From Burkholderiales bacterium (GTDB lineage: Bacteria; Pseudomonadota; Gammaproteobacteria; Burkholderiales; Burkholderiaceae_C), in assembly GCA_021732385.1 (NCBI GenBank), contig JAKFVA010000005.1, forward strand, positions 1 through 61,955: 61,955 nt of DNA. Direction: 5' to 3'. A model generated the notes under the pieces. The model was not told the origin of the DNA, searched no databases, and saw only the letters and a list, made by a program, of their open reading frames with translations. Positions 7,798 through 16,669 of the stretch are shown piece by piece. A program made the translations under genes and the position numbers. The stretch's first letter is position 1. Each line of letters opens with the position of its first letter.

Positions 7798-8772
7798 CTA
7801 TTCCAGCTTGAGCTTGGCGGTCTCCACCACCTTTTTGTACACCTCCAGCTCGGCCTTCATTTGCGCGGCAAACTGCTCGGGCGTGTTAGCCACAATGATG
7901 GAGCCGGTGTCTTCGATGCGTTTGCGCACGGCCGGGTCTTCCAGCGCCTTGCGCACGCCAGCGTTTATTTTGTCGACCACGTCTTTGGGCAAGCCTTTGG
8001 GGCCAAGGATGCCGTAATAAGCCAGGCGATTCACCGGCTCCAGGCCCACCTCTTTGAAAGTGGGCACATTGGGCAAATTAGGCAGGCGCTGCGGCGCGGC
8101 CACCACGATGGGCACCAGGCGGTTGCTCTGAATGAACGGCAAGGCCGAGGGCAGGTTGTCAAAAATCATCGGCACTTGGCCGGCCACCGTGTCATTCAGG
8201 GCCGGGCCCGCACCGCGGTAGGGGATGTGCGTCACAAAGGTGCCGCTCAGGTTTTTGTACAGTTCCATTTGCAGGTGGCCAATGCCGCCCGTGCCCGACG
8301 ATGAGAACGAGTATTTGCCGGGCGATTTTTTCAGCTCAGCCACAAAGCCCTTGTAGTCCTTGGCCGGAAAACTGGGGTGCACGGCAATCACATTGGGCGT
8401 GGCGGCAATGTTGATGATGGCGGTGAAGTCGGTCGCGGCGTTGTAGGGCATCTTGGGGTTGATGGCCGGGTTGGCCGCGGTGGTGGACACCGTGGCCATG
8501 CCCAGGGTGTAGCCGTCGGGTGCGGATTTGGTGGTTTCATTGGCCCCAATCACGCCGCCGCCGCCGGCCTTGTTTTCCACAATCACGCTCTGGCCCAGCG
8601 CCTTGCCCAGCGGCTCGGCAATCACCCGGGCAATGATGTCGGTGGTGCCGCCAGGGGCAAACGGCACTTGCAGCTTGATGACTTTGTTGGGGTAGCCCTG
8701 CGCCAGCACAGCGCTGCTGGTTAAAGCCAGCGCAGTGGCAAAAAAATGGCGGGACAAAACGGGTAAACGCAT
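7798..8772 (-). CDS. Bug-family tripartite tricarboxylate transporter receptor (copy 3)
   Basis: A 324-residue receptor, first of three tandem Bug genes. The signal peptide ends near SSAVLAQ, and the mature part starts GYPNKVIKLQVPFAPGG with GGTTDIIARVIAEPLG, the classic ligand-binding signature. A good ribosome site (GGAGAG) lies before ATG 8772. Copies 1 and 3 are more alike than either is to copy 2. The divergent AEC carrier begins about 110 bp upstream, so a shared control region is possible. Confidence 0.9.
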   Translation of the reverse strand: MRLPVLSRHFFATALALTSSAVLAQGYPNKVIKLQVPFAPGGTTDIIARVIAEPLGKALGQSVIVENKAGGGGVIGANETTKSAPDGYTLGMATVSTTAANPAINPKMPYNAATDFTAIINIAATPNVIAVHPSFPAKDYKGFVAELKKSPGKYSFSSSGTGGIGHLQMELYKNLSGTFVTHIPYRGAGPALNDTVAGQVPMIFDNLPSALPFIQSNRLVPIVVAAPQRLPNLPNVPTFKEVGLEPVNRLAYYGILGPKGLPKDVVDKINAGVRKALEDPAVRKRIEDTGSIIVANTPEQFAAQMKAELEVYKKVVETAKLKLE

Positions 8773-8880
8773 GGTGTGCTCTCCGGGTAATAGTTCCTGC
8801 CATGCTAACGGCCTTTGCCGCCCGCATTCTGCGGAAATTACATAGGGGCTTACCCGCCTGGCGCGGTTACCCTAGCTGCC

Positions 8881-9798
8881 ATGAACTACGCACAACTGCT
8901 GTTTCCCGATTTCTCGCTGATTTTGCTGGGCTACCTGGTCTGCCGCCACACGGCACTCAACCGCACGGTGTGGGCGCAGGTGGAATCGCTGGTGTATTAC
9001 TTTTTGTTCCCGGTGCTGCTGTTTCACAGCATCGTCAAGAACCCGCTCGATCTGGTCGCCGCCTCCAGCTTGATTTCGGCTGGGCTGGCGCTGGGCGTTT
9101 TCAGCATTGGCCTGGCCTATGCGCTGCCGCATCTGCCCGGGCTGGGCCGCCACATCGACCGGCGCCAGCATGCCGCCAGCGCGCAGGTGGCGTTTCGCTT
9201 CAATTCCTTCATTGGCCTGGCGCTGGCCGAGCGGCTGGCGGGCCAGCAAGGCTTGCTGTTGATTGCGGTGCTGATTGGCGTGTGCGTGCCGCTGTTCAAC
9301 ATGGGTGCCGTCTGGCCCATGGTGGCGCATGACGCCAAACCCGGTGAGCGCAGGCTGCTGGGCGAGCTGCTGCGCAACCCGCTAATTCTGGCCACCGCCT
9401 CGGGGCTGGTAGCCAATTTGCTGGGTTTTGTGCTGCCCGTGTGGCTGGAGCCCACCGTAACGCGGCTGGGCGCGGCCTCTTTGGCGCTGGGCCTGATGGC
9501 CGCCGGGGCCGGCATGCAACTGGGCAGCTTGCGGCAGGGCAAGGCCCTGGCTGTGAGCCTGCTGACCATTCGGCATTTTGTGCTGCCACTGGCGGCGCTG
9601 GCGCTGTGCCGCATCTTCCGGCTGGACGCCACGCAGGCCACCGTGCTGCTGGCCTTCAGCGCGCTGCCCACCGCTTCCAGCGCCTACATACTGGCTGCCA
9701 AAATGGGCTACGACGGTGCCTACGTGGCGGCGTTGGTCACCTTGTCCACGGTGCTGGGCATGGCCAGCCTGCCGTTTGCACTGGGCGTGTTGCGCTGA
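8881..9798 (+). CDS. AEC-family transporter (auxin efflux carrier-like permease)
   Basis: A 305-residue inner-membrane protein with about ten hydrophobic segments in two halves, matching the AEC/MdcF-like fold of malonate and other organic-acid carriers. Motifs include YYFLFPVLLFHSIV near residues 38-51 and the C-terminal LPTASSAYILAAKMG, which is a conserved AEC signature. The ATG at 8881 is chosen because the upstream in-frame extension has no hydrophobic or conserved content. It is divergent from the Bug receptors; a functional tie (carboxylate handling) is only an inference. Confidence 0.82.
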   Translation: MNYAQLLFPDFSLILLGYLVCRHTALNRTVWAQVESLVYYFLFPVLLFHSIVKNPLDLVAASSLISAGLALGVFSIGLAYALPHLPGLGRHIDRRQHAASAQVAFRFNSFIGLALAERLAGQQGLLLIAVLIGVCVPLFNMGAVWPMVAHDAKPGERRLLGELLRNPLILATASGLVANLLGFVLPVWLEPTVTRLGAASLALGLMAAGAGMQLGSLRQGKALAVSLLTIRHFVLPLAALALCRIFRLDATQATVLLAFSALPTASSAYILAAKMGYDGAYVAALVTLSTVLGMASLPFALGVLR

Positions 9799-9827
9799 AT
9801 CGGCGCACGATCAGGTGGTTTTATTCA

Positions 9828-10073
9828 CTATTAAAACCATAGTAAAAAAGGTGAGCGCCACCCGCACGTCAGTAAACGGTTTTGACTGGTTTTTATACCT
9901 AAAAATAGTCCTATTTTTCTAATTTTTGGCTACCTGAATGCGGTTTTTGCCATTTGTAGGTGCCGGGCGGCTATTTTTTTAGCTTTTTAAGGCTTATTTA
10001 AGGTGTCAAAACAAGCGTTTAACCAGCAATGACGTGCGGGTAACGCTATGCTTTTTTACTATGCTTTTAGCAG
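9828..10073. mobile_element. MITE-like inverted-repeat element, copy A
   Basis: A 246-bp AT-rich element bounded by imperfect terminal inverted repeats: 9828-9871 against the complement of 10030-10073, 36 of 44 positions identical, including the core GTAAAAAAG and CCCGCACGTCA. Each terminus has an ACTAT/ATAGT-like mini-palindrome. No ORF or transposase motif is inside. The interior shares blocks with copy B (CCT-x-AAAATAG near the left third and GCTTTTTAAG near the right end). It lies between convergent AEC and queG genes, ending 8 bp before the queG stop codon. Confidence 0.75.
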
Positions 10074-10081
10074 CGATTGGG

Positions 10082-11191
10082 TCAACCCGCCAAGGCCCAT
10101 TCAATGTGCTCGCGCAGCAGTGCACTGGCCTGCGGCAGGCGCGCGGCCAGGGCGGCGCGCAGCGCGTTGCTGGATTGAGAGTCGGCAGCGCGCAACGCGT
10201 TGCGGGGCTGGGAATCGGCAGCGCGCAGCGCGTTGCCGAGTGCCACCGCCACATTGCGCAGCCAGCGCTCGTGGCCAATGCGGCGGATGGCGCTGCCTTC
10301 GGTGTAGCGCAAAAAATCGCTCTCGCTCCAGGCAAACAGTTGTGTCAGTTGCTGGCCACTCAAGCCCGCACGCTCGTCAAAATCGGGCAAGGCGCTGCGC
10401 TGGGCAAACTTGTTCCAGGGGCAGACCAGTTGGCAGTCGTCGCAGCCGTAGATACGGTTGCCAATCAAAGGACGCAGCTCAAGCGGAATCGGCCCAGCGT
10501 GTTCGATGGTGAGGTAAGAAATGCAGCGCCGCGCATCCAGCCGGTGCGGCGCAACAATGGCCTGCGTGGGGCAGATGTCGATGCAGGCGCTGCAACTGCC
10601 GCAGTGCTCGGTGACGGGCGCGCTGGGCGGCAGGGCGATATCCAAGTAAATCTCGCCCAAAAAGAACAGCGACCCGGCCTCGCGGCTGAGCACCAGCGTG
10701 TGCTTGCCGCGCCAGCCCTGGCCGCTGCGCGCTGCCAGCTCGGCCTCCAACACCGGCGCGGAGTCGGTGAACACGCGGTGGCCAAACGGGCCGATATGCG
10801 CGGCAATCTGGCCTGCGAGTTTTTGCAGGCGCGCGCGCAGCACCTTGTGGTAATCGCGGCCACGGGCATAGAGCGACACCACACCCTGGGCGGGCTGCTC
10901 GAGCCGGGCAAATTCCATTGTTTGCCAACCATCCAGCGTCTGCGCTGGCAGGTAATCCATGCGCGCGGTAATGACGCTCACCGTGCCAGGCACCAGCTCG
11001 GCGGGGCGTGCGCGCCGCATGCCGTGCGCAGCCATATAGGCCATGTCGCCATGAAAACCCTGTGCCAACCAGGCCCGTAAACCCGGCTCGGCCGCAGACA
11101 AGTCCACACCGGCCACGCCAATTTGGGAGAATCCCAGTTCATGGGCGCACGCCTTCATATGGGAAACCAATTGGCTTTGATCGATAGTCAC
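10082..11191 (-). CDS. queG: Epoxyqueuosine reductase QueG
   Basis: A 369-residue cobalamin- and iron-sulfur-dependent reductase that makes queuosine from epoxyqueuosine in tRNA. Two [4Fe-4S] sets are visible: CGSCSACIDICPTQAI and CDDCQLVCPWNKFA. The start taken is GTG 11191 because about 20 residues normally precede the LGFSQIGVAG segment; ATG 11158 and upstream ATG 11287 are alternatives. The C-terminal HEAT-like part has an unusual 11-residue tandem repeat (NALRAADSQ..) from a 33-bp DNA repeat. The gene is divergent from and overlaps tsaE at the 5' end. Confidence 0.92.
   Translation of the reverse strand: MTIDQSQLVSHMKACAHELGFSQIGVAGVDLSAAEPGLRAWLAQGFHGDMAYMAAHGMRRARPAELVPGTVSVITARMDYLPAQTLDGWQTMEFARLEQPAQGVVSLYARGRDYHKVLRARLQKLAGQIAAHIGPFGHRVFTDSAPVLEAELAARSGQGWRGKHTLVLSREAGSLFFLGEIYLDIALPPSAPVTEHCGSCSACIDICPTQAIVAPHRLDARRCISYLTIEHAGPIPLELRPLIGNRIYGCDDCQLVCPWNKFAQRSALPDFDERAGLSGQQLTQLFAWSESDFLRYTEGSAIRRIGHERWLRNVAVALGNALRAADSQPRNALRAADSQSSNALRAALAARLPQASALLREHIEWALAG
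10151..10236. repeat. 33-bp tandem repeat within queG
   Basis: Units at 10151-10183 and 10184-10216 plus a partial third (10217-10236) share GGC-GCGCGCA-CGCGTTGC. They encode repeated NALRAADSQ blocks in QueG. Replication slippage is the likely origin. Confidence 0.8.
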
Positions 11192-11722
11192 CCCTTGATT
11201 GTAGAAAGCAGCAACGCCAGCACGCTGGTGTTGCAAGGCGAGGCCGCCACGCAGGCTTGGGCGCAGGCATTGGCGCAAGTACTGCAATCAGCACCGGTCT
11301 ACAGGAACACGTTTATCGCGCTGCAAGGCGAATTGGGCGCGGGGAAAACCACGCTGGTGCGCCACCTGCTGCACGCGCTTGGCGTTACGGGCCGCATCAA
11401 AAGCCCCACTTACGCCGTGGTCGAGCCCTACAGCGTGGCCGACTGGGCCATTTGGCACTTTGACTTTTACCGCTTTGAAGACCCGCAAGAGTGGGAAGAC
11501 GCCGGTTTTCGGGACATTTTTGCCAGCCCCGGCCTGAAGCTGGCCGAATGGCCGGACAAGGCGGGCGGCCTGCTGCCCCCGGCTGACCTCACGCTGCACT
11601 TGCAAGTACCTTCGCAACTGCAAAGCGACGATGCGCGCTCGCTATTGCTCAGCGCCGCCACGCCGGACGGCCAAGCGCTGGCTGCGCTATTGCAACACCT
11701 GCCGCAGGGCCGCGTACCGTGA
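11159..11722 (+). CDS. tsaE: tRNA t6A synthesis ATPase TsaE
   Basis: A 187-residue P-loop ATPase that works with TsaB and TsaD in making N6-threonylcarbamoyladenosine on tRNA. The Walker A GELGAGKTT, the KSPTYAVVEPY block and WHFDFYRF are textbook TsaE. The N-terminus is uncertain: ATG 11159 is used here, but TTG 11195 would fit the family length better and avoid overlap with divergent queG. The last four bases (GTGA) overlap the start of amiC, so translation is coupled. tsaD is also in this window (52375-53478). Confidence 0.92.
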   Translation: MGNQLALIDSHPLIVESSNASTLVLQGEAATQAWAQALAQVLQSAPVYRNTFIALQGELGAGKTTLVRHLLHALGVTGRIKSPTYAVVEPYSVADWAIWHFDFYRFEDPQEWEDAGFRDIFASPGLKLAEWPDKAGGLLPPADLTLHLQVPSQLQSDDARSLLLSAATPDGQALAALLQHLPQGRVP

Positions 11723-13101
11723 AACGCCGCAGCCTGCTCAAGCAAAGTGCCAGCTGGGTTGCCAGCCCCGGCGTCTTGACGCTGCTCTTGGGTGCGCACG
11801 ACCTTGCCTGGGGCGCAAGCATTGTGGCGGTGCGCGTGTGGCCGGCGCAAGACTACACGCGGGTCACCGTAGAGAGCGACACCACGCTCAAGGCCAAGCC
11901 GTTTTTTGTCGCCAGTCCGCCGCGCTTTGCTGTGGACATTGAAGGCATAGACCTCAACCCGGCCCTGCGTGAACTGCTGGCCAAGGTCAAACCCGACGAC
12001 CCGTTTATCAACAGCGTGCGTTTTGCGCAAAACGCGCCTGGCGTGGTGCGGCTGGTTCTGGATTTAAAGCAAGCCGTGCTGCCCCAGGTGTTCAGCCTGC
12101 CGCCGGTGGCCGCCTACCAGCACCGGCTGGTGTTTGACCTCTACCCCACACAAGCCATCGACCCGCTGGAGGCGCTGATTGCCCAGCGCCTGCAAACGCC
12201 GGGCGTCACGCAGCCAGCGCCCCTAGTCTCCGACCCCGACCCGCTGGGTGAGCTGATTGCCCAGCAAGCCAGCCCTGCGGCCAGCCCGACCAGAGCCCCG
12301 GCGACATCCAGCCGCGCGGCATCAACACCTGCCATTGCATCGGCTACTGTGGCGGCCAGCGCCGCACCCGCCCGCACCGACCGCCTCATCATCATTGCGC
12401 TCGACCCTGGCCACGGCGGTGAAGACCCCGGCGCCATTGGCCCCGGCGGCACACGCGAGAAAGACGTGGTGCTGCGCATTGCCCACAAGTTGCAAAGCCG
12501 CATCAACGCCACCAGCATCAATGGCAATCCGATGCGCGCCTTTTTAACCCGCGACGCCGACTTTTTTGTGCCCCTGCATGTGCGCGTGCAAAAAGCCCGA
12601 CGGGTACAGGCTGACCTGTTTGTCAGCATCCACGCCGACGCGTTTTTTACCCCGCGCCCGCAAGGCGCCAGCGTGTTTGCACTGAGCCAGAACGGCGCCT
12701 CCAGCAGCGCCGCACGCTGGATGGCCGACAAGGAAAACAAGGCCGACGCTGTGGGTGGCATCAACGCCAGCAGCAAAGACGCGCAGGTGCAGCGCGCCCT
12801 GATCGACATGAGCACCACCGCCCAAATCAACGACAGCCTGAAACTCGGCGCCAGTTTGCTGGGCGAAATGGGCCGCGTGGGCAAGCTGCACAAGGCGCAG
12901 GTCGAGCAAGCCGGTTTTGCCGTGCTCAAGGCACCCGATATTCCCAGCGTGTTGGTGGAATCGGCCTTCATCAGCAACCCCGATGAAGAAGAAAAACTCA
13001 AAAGCGACGCCTACCAGGAGCAATTGGCCGACGCGCTGATGCGCGGCATCAGCCGCTACTTTGCGCAGAACCCACCGCTGGCGCGCAGCAGGGCGCTTTA
13101 A
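11719..13101 (+). CDS. amiC: N-acetylmuramoyl-L-alanine amidase AmiC
   Basis: A 460-residue periplasmic zinc amidase that splits septal peptidoglycan. It has an RR-containing N-terminus (MKRRSLLKQ) consistent with Tat export as for AmiC, an AMIN targeting domain (about residues 35-140), an Ala/Pro/Ser-rich linker (about 175-215), and an Amidase_3 domain with zinc ligands in DPGHGGEDPGA, TREKD and SIHADAF and the catalytic Glu in SVLVESAFISN. The start is GTG at 11719, overlapping the tsaE stop. The tsaE-amiC pairing is widespread in proteobacteria. Confidence 0.93.
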   Translation: MKRRSLLKQSASWVASPGVLTLLLGAHDLAWGASIVAVRVWPAQDYTRVTVESDTTLKAKPFFVASPPRFAVDIEGIDLNPALRELLAKVKPDDPFINSVRFAQNAPGVVRLVLDLKQAVLPQVFSLPPVAAYQHRLVFDLYPTQAIDPLEALIAQRLQTPGVTQPAPLVSDPDPLGELIAQQASPAASPTRAPATSSRAASTPAIASATVAASAAPARTDRLIIIALDPGHGGEDPGAIGPGGTREKDVVLRIAHKLQSRINATSINGNPMRAFLTRDADFFVPLHVRVQKARRVQADLFVSIHADAFFTPRPQGASVFALSQNGASSSAARWMADKENKADAVGGINASSKDAQVQRALIDMSTTAQINDSLKLGASLLGEMGRVGKLHKAQVEQAGFAVLKAPDIPSVLVESAFISNPDEEEKLKSDAYQEQLADALMRGISRYFAQNPPLARSRAL

Positions 13102-13192
13102 ACGCCAGGCGCTTGAACTCGCGTCGCATTGACTGCTCTATCTTGTACCCAAGCCTTTGGGCAGTAACCCAAACTAAAACCAGGAGATACTT

Positions 13193-14026
13193 ATGCCGAC
13201 CCAAGCCGAAAAAGCCCTTGCCTTCCGCGCCCTGCACCAGGAACCTGGCAGCTTTGTCATCCCCAACCCCTGGGACGTGGGCAGCGCCCGTGTGCTGGCG
13301 GCACTGGGTTTTGCGGCGCTGGCCAGCACCAGTGCGGGCTATGCGTTTTCGCGCGGGCGGCTGGACTACGGCATTGCGCGCGAAGAGATGCTGCAACACC
13401 TGGCCGATTTGGTGGCGGCCACGCCGCTGCCCGTAAGCGCTGACCTGGAAAACGGCTATGGGGACAGCCCAGAAACCGTCGCGCAAACCATTGCGCTGGC
13501 CGCTGCGGCGGGTGTGGTGGGCGGCTCAATTGAAGATTCGACCCAGCGCAAGGACACGCCTATTTACCCGCTGGCGCAGGCGGTGGAGCGCATCCGCGCC
13601 GCCAGCGAAGCAGCGCGCGCGCTGCCGTTTGCCTTTACCCTCACCGCCCGGGCTGAGAATTATTTTGTCGGCAAACCCGACCTGGCCGACACCATTACGC
13701 GCCTGCAGGCCTACCAAGAAGCGGGTGCCGACGTGCTGTACGCGCCGGGCCTGAAAACCGAAGAAGACATTGCACAGGTGCTGCGCTCTATAGACCGCCC
13801 ACTGAATGTGCTGATGGGCACCAAGGGCTTTCAGCTCAGCGTGCAAACGCTGACAAAGCTGGGCGTCAAACGCATCAGCACTGGCGGCTCGTTGGCGCTG
13901 GCCGCACTGGGCGGCCTGGTGCGTGCCGCGAAGGAACTGCGTGAACCCGGCAGCTTTGGCTATGCCGACGAAGCGTTGAGCGGGCGCGAAATCTACCAGT
14001 TGCTCAAGACCCCGCCAGCGGCTTGA
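13193..14026 (+). CDS. Isocitrate lyase/PEP mutase family protein
   Basis: A 277-residue TIM-barrel protein of the ICL/PEPM superfamily. Visible are FVIPNPWDVGSARVL, ALASTSAGYAFSRG, the metal-binding SADLENGYGD and GSIEDST blocks, and LMGTKGF near the C-terminal third. The KKCGH loop of isocitrate lyase is absent, so it is closer to oxaloacetate decarboxylase/carboxyphosphonoenolpyruvate-type lyases; the substrate is not predictable. A clear GGAG ribosome site precedes ATG 13193. It ends about 60 bp before the end of the convergent oxidase gene. Confidence 0.82.
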   Translation: MPTQAEKALAFRALHQEPGSFVIPNPWDVGSARVLAALGFAALASTSAGYAFSRGRLDYGIAREEMLQHLADLVAATPLPVSADLENGYGDSPETVAQTIALAAAAGVVGGSIEDSTQRKDTPIYPLAQAVERIRAASEAARALPFAFTLTARAENYFVGKPDLADTITRLQAYQEAGADVLYAPGLKTEEDIAQVLRSIDRPLNVLMGTKGFQLSVQTLTKLGVKRISTGGSLALAALGGLVRAAKELREPGSFGYADEALSGREIYQLLKTPPAA

Positions 14027-14088
14027 CCAGGTTGCTGCTGCGGGCGGCTGGCAACCAGGGCAAGTGGGCTATGGGCCGCAGCTTTTGC

Positions 14089-15996
14089 TCAGGAAATCTG
14101 CACAAACTTGGCTACCGACGGAATGCCCGCCGCATCCAGCACAAACAGCATGTAATAGCCCGGCGGCACCAGTGCGCTGGAGGCAGGCACGCTGGCCGTC
14201 AAGCCCAGGGCTTGCGGCTGCACCCGCAATTTGATGACGCGCTGGTGCATGTCGTTGCCGTGCGTGGTGGCCCCGGGTGCCACCAAAACAGCGCTGACCA
14301 TGTCACCGCGGTCTGTGGCAATGCTGAATGTCAGGCCATAAGCAAGCCGTTCAGGCGCAGCGGTAATTTGCGGTTGCGCCCCTTTGAACAAGTAGGGCGG
14401 CGAATACACCTGGGCCTTGTGCTGGAACGCCGCCTGGGCCGAGTAATCCATATCATCTTGCGACAGCAGCACGGTGGCGTCGGGCAACAAGATGGCGGTG
14501 GAATGGTAAGCCGCTTGGATGGCGTGGCTGGCCATTGGCAGCCAGGAGCCCGTGAGATCGCTAGCGGCCTTGGCATACAACTCGGGCTCAAAGATCGGGT
14601 CCTCATAACCATACAGACCCCGGTTTCCACCCACCGTGAACAAGCTGCCATCGGGCAGGATCACGGTGTTGGCGTTGTGCCTGGGGGTGCGCCATTGCGG
14701 ATACGGACTCCAGCCGCGTGCGGGGTTGAAACCGTCCAGCCATTCGTTGTCTGCCTGGGGTGCCCGCTCGGTGTGGCCGCCGGCCACCATGATCAACTGC
14801 TTACTTGGCACCACCGATACATCGGTGTAGGAAACGCCATTGCCCAAGTAGTAGTGGTTGTGGTTCATGCGCGGCAGGCCGCTCCAGTTCGACGTGGCTG
14901 GATTGAATTGGAAGCTGCTGGCAGCGCCAGGGCCAGCTTCCAACATCTGCCCCGAGGGCAGCAAGAATTGCAGCGGGTACAAGCCCGATGAATTGTGGAT
15001 GGATACTGCGCGCAGCTGACCAATTCCATCAATGTTGGGGTCGGGCGTTAACATTTCCACCACGTTAGTGATGGCATTGCTGCCGGTCTCGTCAATGCCG
15101 CTGGTAATGACAACCCGGTTGTCTGCCAACTGGGTAGCGGTGGGGTACCAGCGCCCACGCTGCATGTCGGGCTGCTTGGCCCAACGCTCGGCCAGCGGAT
15201 TGAAGGTGTAGTTAGTCAGCGAGCCTTTCCAGCCCGACATTCCTGCTGGCGCGTTGGGGTTGGGATAGCCTAGATTGCCACCCGCCACATAAACCCGGCC
15301 ATCGGCCAAAATGGTTTGAGCCGAGCACCAGATATTCTCGGGCGGTGGAATGTTGTAGCCGCTGCGGGTTTTGGGGTTCCAAATGAAACCAACGCCATTT
15401 TGGGGAACATCAGGCAAGAAATAATTGACCGGATCGTAAGACCAAAACATCACATTGCCGGTGTGCAGCAAGACCGCTGTCACGCCCACCACGGGAATGA
15501 TGAACGGGTCACTCCAGCGGCCCATGGTGGCCGGGTCACCCGCTGCTAGCGCCGCCCCTGATGGCGCAATGCCGGGCGTACCAATTGCAGAACCACCACC
15601 CAAGCCCCTGAGGTCGGGTGAATTGGTTTTGCTTTTGATCACCGCTTCTTTGGCTGCGGCATCGTCTTTTAAAGTTTGACTGGCAGCCACGACGCGGCCC
15701 GCGTCATGGCGCTTGCGCACACCGCTTTCAACCTCGCACTGAAACCGGCGCATCCGCGCATGCTGGTCAGCGTGGGAAGGACCCAACTGGTCTTTCTCAT
15801 GCAGGTGCTTCTTTGCCTCGATGTCGGCGGGTTGGCAGGCCTTGGCAGATTTTTCGTGCGAATGAGCCGCCTGTTTCTCCTGGTTCTTAAACGTGCTGCT
15901 TTGTGCCTGTGCCGTCAGCGGCCAAGCTTGCAAAAAAACCAGCACGGCAGCGGTCAATGCAAAGCATTGACGGGGTTTGATAGATAACTGGTGCAT
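14089..15996 (-). CDS. Galactose oxidase-like copper radical oxidase (DUF1929), secreted
   Basis: A 635-residue exported protein: signal peptide to about residue 32, then a His/Lys-rich segment (35-125), a kelch beta-propeller, and a C-terminal DUF1929/E-set domain. Residues matching the galactose/glyoxal oxidase active site are visible: Cys223 (NIWCSAQ, partner of the thioether), Tyr284 (GRWYPTA), Tyr497-His498 (AAYHST) and His579 (ATTHG). It should therefore make a Tyr-Cys cofactor and oxidise an alcohol or aldehyde to give H2O2. Substrate unknown. ATG 15996 is chosen because the signal peptide follows directly; the longer form adds 21 residues. Confidence 0.82.
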   Translation of the reverse strand: MHQLSIKPRQCFALTAAVLVFLQAWPLTAQAQSSTFKNQEKQAAHSHEKSAKACQPADIEAKKHLHEKDQLGPSHADQHARMRRFQCEVESGVRKRHDAGRVVAASQTLKDDAAAKEAVIKSKTNSPDLRGLGGGSAIGTPGIAPSGAALAAGDPATMGRWSDPFIIPVVGVTAVLLHTGNVMFWSYDPVNYFLPDVPQNGVGFIWNPKTRSGYNIPPPENIWCSAQTILADGRVYVAGGNLGYPNPNAPAGMSGWKGSLTNYTFNPLAERWAKQPDMQRGRWYPTATQLADNRVVITSGIDETGSNAITNVVEMLTPDPNIDGIGQLRAVSIHNSSGLYPLQFLLPSGQMLEAGPGAASSFQFNPATSNWSGLPRMNHNHYYLGNGVSYTDVSVVPSKQLIMVAGGHTERAPQADNEWLDGFNPARGWSPYPQWRTPRHNANTVILPDGSLFTVGGNRGLYGYEDPIFEPELYAKAASDLTGSWLPMASHAIQAAYHSTAILLPDATVLLSQDDMDYSAQAAFQHKAQVYSPPYLFKGAQPQITAAPERLAYGLTFSIATDRGDMVSAVLVAPGATTHGNDMHQRVIKLRVQPQALGLTASVPASSALVPPGYYMLFVLDAAGIPSVAKFVQIS

Positions 15997-16186
15997 GGCA
16001 TTCCTTGTATGTGCTGACATCAACCAGGTGCGTAAGCGCGGTGAAATGGGGCGACGCAATGGTCATAGCCAACGGTAACCGCGCTTGCGTCACGCCAAGC
16101 GCATCATTGGGCGTGGCTGGGTGTCAGCAGGTGACAGGAATGGCCGTAGGACATTAGGCTACGGAAAGCGATGCCCGTGGCCCGGG

Positions 16187-16669
16187 CTAGACCGGGTAAA
16201 TCAGTGAGTTCAGCACCATCTCGCTGTCATACACGCAGCGGCGGCTTTTGAACTTGAGCGCACCATCAATGCGCACCAGCGCGTCAATATAGCGGCCGAC
16301 CTGGTAGATCTCGCTCACATTGCCGGGCTTGGTGCGAAACACGGCGTAGTTGGCCTGCGCGCTGATGCCGCCCTCGGTTTCGCACACCAGCGCCGGGCTG
16401 ATGAGGTGGCGCGTGTAATACGGCCCGTGGTAGATGGTTTGTGTGATGCCATACACCCGGTCTTTCATCATGCCCTGGCTCTCCAGGTCCATCAGCGCCA
16501 ATGGCAGGCCACGGTCAAAGTTCTCGCGTGCCTGCACGGTGTAGCGGGCGTCCTCGGTAAAAAATTCGGGCCAGGCGTCAAAGCGCTTTTCGTCCAGCGC
16601 GGCGGCGTACTGGGCGTTGAGCTGGTCCACCTCGAATTGCAGTTGCAGCCGGGCGTGTTGCGCGCTCAT
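16187..16669 (-). CDS. Aromatic-ring-hydroxylating dioxygenase, beta subunit (NagH-like)
   Basis: A 160-residue small oxygenase subunit of the ring-hydroxylating beta family, with a cystatin-like fold. Visible are the early LDEKRFDAWPEFFTEDARYTV block and the C-terminal LKFKSRRCVYDSEMV segment characteristic of beta subunits. It overlaps the alpha gene by 4 bp (stop of alpha inside its start), so the two are cotranslated. It supports the alpha subunit structurally and carries no cofactor. The pair resembles NagH/NagG salicylate 5-hydroxylase; true substrate unproven. Confidence 0.88.
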   Translation of the reverse strand: MSAQHARLQLQFEVDQLNAQYAAALDEKRFDAWPEFFTEDARYTVQARENFDRGLPLALMDLESQGMMKDRVYGITQTIYHGPYYTRHLISPALVCETEGGISAQANYAVFRTKPGNVSEIYQVGRYIDALVRIDGALKFKSRRCVYDSEMVLNSLIYPV

